Source of the DNA: Dehalococcoidales bacterium
Lineage (GTDB): Bacteria; Chloroflexota; Dehalococcoidia; Dehalococcoidales; UBA3254
Assembly: GCA_028718465.1 (NCBI GenBank)
Contig: JAQULX010000050.1
Coordinates: 1 to 11,577, forward strand
Reading direction: 5' to 3'
DNA length: 11,577 nt
The position numbers were made by a program, and so were the translations under genes. Positions 7,171 through 11,577 of this stretch are shown here, one piece after another. The number at the start of each line of letters is the position of its first letter. Position 1 is the stretch's first letter. The notes beneath the pieces were generated by a model. That model did not search any database and had not been told where the DNA came from. It saw only the letters and a program-made list of their open reading frames with translations.

Positions 7171-7203
7171 GAACCTGTATCAAGTTACAGGGACAGCAGG
7201 TTC
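7171..7203. promoter_or_regulatory. Compound inverted repeat upstream of the enoyl-CoA hydratase promoter
   Basis: Two nested palindromes share one arm: GAACCTG (7171-7177) with CAGGTTC (7197-7203), and CCTGTA (7174-7179) with TACAGG (7186-7191). The outer stem can be extended to TTAG/CTAA with a two-base bulge. Relative to the predicted start near 7117 it covers about -55 to -87, a typical activator position. A repressor site or a hairpin are alternatives. Confidence 0.4.
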
Positions 7204-7426
7204 TAATTAGTCAAAGTGTCAGCGGTTATATAAATTCGGTCAGATGGAATTCAGACAAAGCCGTCTCGAGCCGCTATAAGAAGCACAAGGGCTGATTCAT
7301 TTAAAAGATTTCATTCAATACCACTTTACAGCCACTTATTGTAAAATACCCATATTGGGCACACGAGGAACGGTAATAATATCAAATTGCTAATATCATC
7401 CAATCCAAGACCGGCGAATTCAATAT

Positions 7427-8353
7427 ATGAATAAACTAAAGAAAAACATTTTTACTCCAACGGGCGCTGCCAAGCTTTCGCTAGCTGTGGTAGTCAGCTT
7501 GATCATTCTGAAGGTAATCGTTTCTATTATTTCCAACAGCATCAGTATTACTGCGCAGGCGGCAGATAGCCTTCTGGACCTTTTCTCTATCGGAATTGCC
7601 TATTTTGCGGTCAGGATGTCAGTGGCTCCGGCCGATGAAAAACATCCATTCGGGCATGGCAAACTGGAAGGCCTGTCAGCCCTGGTCCAGGCAATCATGG
7701 TACTGGGCGCTGGTGCCTATATTATCTTTTCAGCCATCCAGCGGATTATAAATAACACTCCTATCGAGCCTGATGGAGGTATAGCTGTGATGGTGATTTC
7801 TATCGTGGCCAGCTTCCTTTTATCCCGGCATTTACTCCGGGTAGCAAAAACCTCTGGTTCTATGGCCATTGAAGCATCAGCCCGCAATATTCGCGCAGAT
7901 GTTTTTTCTGCGGCCGGGGTTCTTGCCGGGCTGGTGCTGGTACGTCTAACCAACCTGGTGGTGCTGGACCCGATTATAGCTCTGATTATGGCTGGTTTCG
8001 TCCTTAAAGCGGGCTATGAAGTAATTAAAGGGGCTTTCTCCGAACTCATCGATACGGCCTTACCGCCGGAAGAACAGGATATCATTAGAAAATGTATTCA
8101 GGAACATAATACCCAGCTGGTGGATTTTCATGCCATGCGCAGCCGGAAGGCTGGAAACGAGCGCTTCATAGACCTGCACCTGGTAATGCCGCGAAACTTG
8201 AGTGTAGAAAAGTCCCATCGAATGTGCGATCACCTGGAGAAAGATATTAAAGAGAAAGTTTCAAATGCCAGTATTGAAATTCATGTCGAGCCTTGCCGGG
8301 GCAAAGATTGTATTCACTGTCTGATAAAGGTTTGCGATATACGTCAGCATTAA
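7427..8353 (+). CDS. Cation diffusion facilitator (CDF) family metal exporter
   Basis: A 308-residue inner-membrane metal/proton antiporter. It has about six hydrophobic segments (near 16-38, 44-64, 85-103, 116-135, 158-174 and 178-195) and a cytoplasmic dimerisation domain from about 207. Site A in TM2 is intact (ADSLLDLF, D47 and D51). TM5 carries N154-x3-D158 (NIRADVFSAAGVL), where zinc transporters such as YiiP have His-x3-Asp. The family motif HPFGHGKLE (73-81) is present. The C-terminus adds C290-x4-C295-x2-C298-x4-C303 beyond the usual domain, a likely extra metal site. Substrate is not assigned: divalent Mn, Fe, Zn, Co or Cd are all possible. The ATG at 7427 is the only start available, since an in-frame TAA lies at 7391 with no start codon between. 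The ribosome site is weak. Confidence 0.93.
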   Translation: MNKLKKNIFTPTGAAKLSLAVVVSLIILKVIVSIISNSISITAQAADSLLDLFSIGIAYFAVRMSVAPADEKHPFGHGKLEGLSALVQAIMVLGAGAYIIFSAIQRIINNTPIEPDGGIAVMVISIVASFLLSRHLLRVAKTSGSMAIEASARNIRADVFSAAGVLAGLVLVRLTNLVVLDPIIALIMAGFVLKAGYEVIKGAFSELIDTALPPEEQDIIRKCIQEHNTQLVDFHAMRSRKAGNERFIDLHLVMPRNLSVEKSHRMCDHLEKDIKEKVSNASIEIHVEPCRGKDCIHCLIKVCDIRQH

Positions 8354-8535
8354 AAATCTGAATCCATAAGATGAAGTCAATAAAGAACTGTCTCACAATA
8401 GTGAATAATTCAAAGACCTGAACCAGGAAATATGGCTGCTACCTTTAACTATTTTTGGAAGATACTTTGCTGCTGCACCGTTTCGAAAGAAGCGGGGCAT
8501 AATCGTAATTTCTCTTGCATTAAAAAAAGTTCAAC

Positions 8536-8563
8536 TGTAACATTTTTACAGGTATTTCGTTAA
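8536..8563 (+). promoter_or_regulatory. ECF-type promoter of the ECF sigma gene (autoregulation candidate)
   Basis: TGTAAC (8536-8541), 16 bases, CGTTAA (8558-8563). A -35 with an AAC core and a -10 starting CGT at 16-base spacing are characteristic of ECF sigma promoters. The same two hexamers and spacing recur at 11229-11256 (minus) and 11493-11520 (plus). Transcription would begin near 8570, leaving a very short leader with AGGA before the TTG start. Confidence 0.8.
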
Positions 8564-8581
8564 ACGTAACAGGAAACAAGA

Positions 8582-9154
8582 TTGCTGAACTCAGACAATA
8601 ACGATTCGAGCTTGAACCAGCAAGTAGAATTGATCGTTGATCGTGCTGCAGGTGGCGATACGGAGGCTTTCGGGAGGCTTTATGATATTTATGCTGACCG
8701 GATTTATCGCCATATCTACTACAGGACGAGCAATGCCGATGATGCACGGGATTTAACGCAGGAAGTGTTCATGAAAGCCTGGCAAGTGCTACCTAAATAT
8801 AAACGCACCAAGACGCCTTTTTTAGGCTGGCTTTTCACTATCAGCCATAACCGGGTAATCGATTATTACCGGACCAAAAAGGACCATGTTTACCTTAACA
8901 GTGAAATAGACTGGGGAAATCAGGCTAGTAATCCTGAAAATTTAATGGAATCAGCTTTTGCTCAACAAGAGGTTAGAAAAGCCATATTACAATTACCTGA
9001 AGATCAGCAGCAGGTAATATTAATGAGTTTCATAGAAGGATTTGAATACCCGGAAATCGCAGCGGCGTTGAATAAAACTGAAGGCAATATCCGGGTGATG
9101 GTACACCGGGGATTAAAAAAAATGCGCCAAATCCTCGGCGAAGCAGAGGCTTAA
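8582..9154 (+). CDS. ECF (group 4) RNA polymerase sigma factor
   Basis: A 190-residue sigma factor with only regions 2 and 4. Region 2 spans about 16-100: AAGGDTEAFGRLYDIYADRI, then DDARDLTQEVFMKAW (core-polymerase binding) and the -10 recognition segment PFLGWLFTISHNRVIDYYR. Region 4 spans about 128-186: LPEDQQQVILMSFIEGFEYPEIAAAL, then the helix-turn-helix KTEGNIRVMVHRGLKKMR that reads the -35. It has no C-terminal extension, so control is probably by an anti-sigma factor; the adjacent membrane protein is the obvious candidate. The start is TTG at 8582, with AGGA (8571-8574) 7 bases upstream and a family-typical short N-terminus. Its own promoter carries the TGTAAC-N16-CGTTAA motif, which suggests positive autoregulation. 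Only one base separates it from the next gene. Confidence 0.95.
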   Translation: MLNSDNNDSSLNQQVELIVDRAAGGDTEAFGRLYDIYADRIYRHIYYRTSNADDARDLTQEVFMKAWQVLPKYKRTKTPFLGWLFTISHNRVIDYYRTKKDHVYLNSEIDWGNQASNPENLMESAFAQQEVRKAILQLPEDQQQVILMSFIEGFEYPEIAAALNKTEGNIRVMVHRGLKKMRQILGEAEA

Positions 9155-9155
9155 T

Positions 9156-10538
9156 TTGGAAAAAATTGAAGTCATCTTAACTGAATGTGTAAAGGAGATA
9201 AGAACCGGTAAGTCTACCCTGACGGAATGCCTGGAGCGTTACCCTTCCCAACGTCAGGTACTGGAGCCTTTGCTGAGAATTGCGCTTAACATCCAGGAAC
9301 CTCCGGCATTCAACCTCGATCCAGCATATAAACATTCAGCTAAGGCTCAGTTACTTCAACAAATAAGAGCCAGGAAACCAGTGAAATCCAGATCCTGGAT
9401 AGACATATTTAGTTTCGGTCTGCCTCGTCAACTGGTTTGGGCAAGGGTGGCGGTAATGGCGGTGATTGGCGTGATTATTATTTCCCTGATGGGAGGCAGC
9501 ACTGCTTATGCTGCACAAAGCAGCCTTCCGGGGGAAGTCCTGTACCCTGTGAAAAAAGGAACGGAAGAAGTCAGATTATGGGCGGCAGGAGATAATGCTG
9601 ATAAAGCCGAACTGAACATGGCATTTGCCCGGGTCCGCCTTGACGAACTAAACCGGCTGGCCTCCAGAAATTCCAGTCAAACCGAACTGGCGGTTCAGGG
9701 GTACCGAAACAACTTACGGGCGGCTGAGAGTAATCTACAGAGCATCACAAATGCCGCTACCCGGGTTAATATGCTGGAAAGATTCTCGCAAAAACTTGGG
9801 GACCAGATATCTTATTGTGATCTTTTAGTTGAAGCTACTTATGGTGAAAACTTGTCTATTCGACAAGCTACAGATCTGGCCGTTACGCAACAAATCGATA
9901 CCTTCACCAATCTGGCCCAACAGGATAACTTGCTAGCTGCACAGGCTAACCTGGATATGATGCAGAACCGGTTGCAACGAGCGCAGGCTAAAGCTATTGA
10001 ACAGCAATATCAAATAATGCAATCTGTATTGTTCCAGTACCAACAATTTAGTGAATTGGGACAACGGATGCTTCAAAATACGCATAACACTCAAAATCAG
10101 ACTGCCGAAATTGACAACCTAACCGCTACCAGACTTCAGAGTTATCTGGAAACACTGAGTACCATTTCTCAACAGGTACCACAAGGTTACCAGAGTGAAG
10201 TAGAAGCCAGCCAGGCTATGACTATTCAATATCATAACCAGGCTCGTTATGGACACCAGACCCGGGGTGAATCTGAAGGAGAGCCCGGCCAGACACAGGG
10301 TTATGGTCCCGGCCCTGGGCCTAACCTCACACCTTCTAATGATGGCAGCAATACAACCCCCGAACCAACTTCATCAGCTATATACCCGACTCCGTCTCCA
10401 GGTAATGGAGAAGGATCTGGTGGCAGTGGAGGAAGCGGACCCGGACCTGGCTCCAGTGGAGGCACAGGGACAGGAGGAGATCCAAACTCTAACTCTGACA
10501 ATATTTCTGGATCTACTGACGGCAGTGGCAAACACTAG
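9156..10538 (+). CDS. Single-pass membrane protein with DUF5667-like segment; probable anti-sigma factor or sensor of the ECF sigma
   Basis: A 460-residue protein whose TTG start lies one base after the ECF stop, with AGAGG at 9145-9149 inside the sigma gene, so the two are translationally coupled. The cytoplasmic part (1-92) has a helical segment with CVKEIRTGKSTLTECLERYP, a pattern I associate with N-terminal domains of membrane proteins beside ECF genes in Chloroflexota. One transmembrane helix (about 96-118) follows. Outside lies a segment opening SSLPGEVLYPVKKGTEEVRL (122-141), which resembles DUF5667, then a long Gln-rich helical region (about 145-345). A Gly/Pro/Ser/Thr-rich tail (about 365-460) could span or bind the cell envelope. 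The zinc anti-sigma motif H-x3-C-x2-C is absent. The anti-sigma role rests on gene order and topology; a structural envelope protein controlled by the sigma is the alternative. Confidence 0.8.
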   Translation: MEKIEVILTECVKEIRTGKSTLTECLERYPSQRQVLEPLLRIALNIQEPPAFNLDPAYKHSAKAQLLQQIRARKPVKSRSWIDIFSFGLPRQLVWARVAVMAVIGVIIISLMGGSTAYAAQSSLPGEVLYPVKKGTEEVRLWAAGDNADKAELNMAFARVRLDELNRLASRNSSQTELAVQGYRNNLRAAESNLQSITNAATRVNMLERFSQKLGDQISYCDLLVEATYGENLSIRQATDLAVTQQIDTFTNLAQQDNLLAAQANLDMMQNRLQRAQAKAIEQQYQIMQSVLFQYQQFSELGQRMLQNTHNTQNQTAEIDNLTATRLQSYLETLSTISQQVPQGYQSEVEASQAMTIQYHNQARYGHQTRGESEGEPGQTQGYGPGPGPNLTPSNDGSNTTPEPTSSAIYPTPSPGNGEGSGGSGGSGPGPGSSGGTGTGGDPNSNSDNISGSTDGSGKH

Positions 10539-10643
10539 CGGATAAGGAAAAATAGTCCGTGCATGTCTATTTCGTCTTTTCATTCAGCAGTTTCTATATA
10601 TTTGTCTGTCTATCACGCGGTATTCCAGCATTACTTCCGAGCT

Positions 10644-10673
10644 GTTTACGAGGTAAACCGTCTTTTTATTTTT
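10644..10673 (+). terminator. Possible terminator of the ECF/DUF5667-like operon
   Basis: GTTTAC (10644-10649) pairs with GTAAAC (10653-10658) over a 3-base loop, followed by CGTCTTTTTATTTTT. The stem is short and AT-rich, so this is a weak call despite the good T-run. Confidence 0.4.
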
Positions 10674-10774
10674 ACAGGTTGGAAATGCTGTTATAAAGAG
10701 GAAGCCGCTTAATTAAGCTTCGAAAAAATCAGGGGAATATTTCAAGTTTTAGAAGTGCTAATAAGAGGACAGGT

Positions 10775-10807
10775 AAAAAGATGAGGGAGTCATTTGACTC
10801 CCTCATC
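10775..10807 (-). terminator. Strong intrinsic terminator of the small secreted protein gene
   Basis: GATGAGGGAGTC (10780-10791) and GACTCCCTCATC (10796-10807) form a perfect 12-bp stem with a 4-base loop. On the minus strand the stem is followed directly by TTTTT (10779-10775). It lies about 125 bases after the minus-strand stop. The plus-strand side (GTTCTGTTCT) is a poorer tail but could give some bidirectional function. Confidence 0.85.
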
Positions 10808-10930
10808 GTTCTGTTCTATGGTGAACATCAGGCTTTTCCTTCCTGGTAACGGCCTCAATAATTAACCTGAAACCACCTCTGGTTTATCCCGAGAAGATAC
10901 GTTTCCTCGTTTTTAACTCTGCGTCTGCTA

Positions 10931-11185
10931 TTAGTCCGTTACGACGTTATTCCGGTATTTTCCGTAATCCCCGGGGCCACCATTACCGTATTTATATTCG
11001 TCTCCAACGGGAACACAATCCAGGTTTTGGCAATTATCGCCAGTGCCATCCTGAAGCTGGAGTTTGTCCTGAGCCTGTGTCTGATCGCAGTCACCGTTCG
11101 CGGCGAAGGCAGTTCCAGCCAGAGCGACTACGAGTATAGCAGTTAACACCATGGCTAAACCTAAAATCTTAACTATTTTTCTCAC
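10931..11185 (-). CDS. Small secreted protein of unknown function, ECF-controlled
   Basis: An 84-residue protein I do not recognise. It starts with a classical Sec signal peptide: positive MRKIVK, a hydrophobic core of about 18 residues, and a signal peptidase I site AFA-AN after residue 28. The mature part is about 56 residues, acidic and rich in Gln, Asp and Gly, with three cysteines (C33, C52, C57) and a Tyr/Gly-rich end (YKYGNGGPGDYGKYR). There is no lipobox, so it should be exported free rather than lipid-anchored. GTG at 11185 is the start, with GGAGG at 11197-11193 and 7-base spacing. The gene has its own ECF-type promoter about 44 bases upstream and its own terminator. An odd number of cysteines would leave one free or allow an intermolecular disulfide. 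No function is proposed beyond being a likely output of the ECF system. Confidence 0.85.
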   Translation of the reverse strand: MRKIVKILGLAMVLTAILVVALAGTAFAANGDCDQTQAQDKLQLQDGTGDNCQNLDCVPVGDEYKYGNGGPGDYGKYRNNVVTD

Positions 11186-11228
11186 TAAAATTCCTCCACA
11201 ATATTATTTTACCGTTACCTTAGTATGA

Positions 11229-11256
11229 TTAACGAATGAAGTGAGAAATTGTTACA
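11229..11256 (-). promoter_or_regulatory. ECF-type promoter of the small secreted protein gene
   Basis: On the minus strand TGTAAC (11256-11251), 16 bases, CGTTAA (11234-11229): identical hexamers and spacing to the ECF gene's own promoter. Predicted start near 11221, a leader of about 36 bases, then GGAGG and the GTG start. Confidence 0.8.
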
Positions 11257-11492
11257 AAATATTTTATTATAAAAATTTTTATAGATCAGTTAAAAGTCAG
11301 TACTTGAGATTGAAACTTGAAAAAGAAAATACCATGAATTTCTCTTAAGTAGAAAAGAAGATTACTACATCGACAATTCAGATTTACTAAGTAATCGGAG
11401 AAGAATGACTAAAGTACTATGTAAATTGCATACCCTGCTTTTTAAGGCCAGATTAGCTATAAGCCACGAGAAAATATGTGATAGAAGGCTGT

Positions 11493-11520
11493 TGTAACAA
11501 AAAAGAAAAAACTTCGTTAA
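11493..11520 (+). promoter_or_regulatory. Third ECF-type promoter, driving the gene at the right edge
   Basis: TGTAAC (11493-11498), a 16-base A-rich spacer, CGTTAA (11515-11520). It lies 41 bases before an ATG with a very good ribosome site, the expected layout for a target gene. Confidence 0.78.
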
Positions 11521-11561
11521 GCTTTGGTGAAACAAGAAAAAAATAAACCAAGGAGGACAAC

Positions 11562-11577
11562 ATGAAACGTATAAAAA
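11562..11577 (+). CDS. Start of an ECF-controlled gene, cut by window edge
   Basis: Only five codons are visible (MKRIK). The ATG at 11562 follows AAGGAGG (11550-11556) by 5 bases, the strongest ribosome site in the window. The Lys/Arg start resembles the MRKIVK opening of the secreted protein on the other side of the control region, so another exported protein is possible but cannot be shown. Confidence 0.65.

Larger units (their letters stand above)
7051..7426. other. Divergent intergenic region between crotonase-family and CDF genes
   Basis: No supported gene. It contains the crotonase promoter (7124-7152) and a compound inverted repeat (7171-7203). Near the CDF gene are TAAAAT (7342-7347) and CCCATATTGGG (about 7349-7359), but no well-spaced -35/-10 pair was found for the exporter. 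Confidence 0.5.
10539..10930. other. Intergenic region between converging DUF5667-like gene and small secreted protein gene
   Basis: No gene is supported. The region holds a weak plus-strand terminator candidate (10644-10673), a strong minus-strand terminator (10775-10807), a 12-bp palindrome GCTTAATTAAGC (10707-10718) and a small hairpin AAACCA-N4-TGGTTT (10870-10885). Confidence 0.5.
11186..11561. other. AT-rich divergent control region between two ECF-type promoters
   Basis: The two promoters face outward at its two ends (11229-11256 minus, 11493-11520 plus). In between is strongly AT-rich sequence with a perfect 16-bp AT palindrome (11268-11283) just upstream of the minus-strand -35, where A-tracts could act as an UP-like or curved element. 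No gene or RNA motif was recognised. Confidence 0.5.

Noticed and set aside
7174..7191. CCTGTA-N6-TACAGG hairpin as an intrinsic terminator
   Set aside because: No T-run follows on either strand, and it sits upstream of divergent promoters, so an operator is more likely.
10301..10531. Pro-rich minus-strand frame opposite the membrane protein tail
   Set aside because: A by-product of the Gly/Pro/Ser low-complexity coding sequence on the plus strand; no start signals.
1..11577. CRISPR array, tRNA/rRNA, insertion sequence, prophage or integron
   Set aside because: No regularly spaced repeats, cloverleaf, transposase/integrase motif or terminal inverted repeats were seen.

Overview
The window looks like a chromosomal segment from a member of the phylum Chloroflexota, most likely Dehalococcoidia-like. 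This is inferred, not proven. The supporting traits are moderate GC, a primary-type sigma factor with a large non-conserved insert, a multi-PAS NarL-type histidine kinase, an ECF sigma gene coupled to a membrane protein with a DUF5667-like segment, and frequent TTG/GTG starts. No rRNA, tRNA, CRISPR, insertion sequence or phage gene was seen.

Left part (1-2026): the 5' end of a GT5/GT4-type glycosyltransferase gene (minus strand, cut by the window edge) lies 35 bases downstream of a sigma-70 gene on the same strand, so the two may share a transcript. The sigma gene has a leader with an 11-bp inverted repeat around a G-rich loop. A divergent intergenic region follows.

Middle part (2027-6253): a NarL/FixJ response regulator (plus) converges on a three-PAS HisKA_3 histidine kinase (minus). 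The kinase diverges, across a 520-base AT-rich region with a palindrome and promoter-like elements, from a tandem-domain universal stress protein that ends in a strong intrinsic terminator. Together they look like a signalling and stress block, though the kinase-regulator pairing is only inferred from proximity.

Next (6283-8353): an enoyl-CoA hydratase/isomerase family protein (minus) with a near-consensus promoter diverges from a cation diffusion facilitator metal exporter with a cysteine-rich C-terminal tail.

Right part (8536-11577), the most interesting section: an ECF sigma factor is followed after one base by a single-pass membrane protein that is probably its anti-sigma factor or sensor. 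The ECF gene is preceded by TGTAAC-N16-CGTTAA. Exactly the same two hexamers with the same 16-base spacing occur twice more: in front of a minus-strand gene for a small secreted cysteine-containing protein, and in front of a plus-strand gene that begins at the window's last bases. The simplest reading is an autoregulated ECF system with at least two local target genes, one encoding an exported small protein, under control of a membrane protein that lacks the usual zinc anti-sigma motif.
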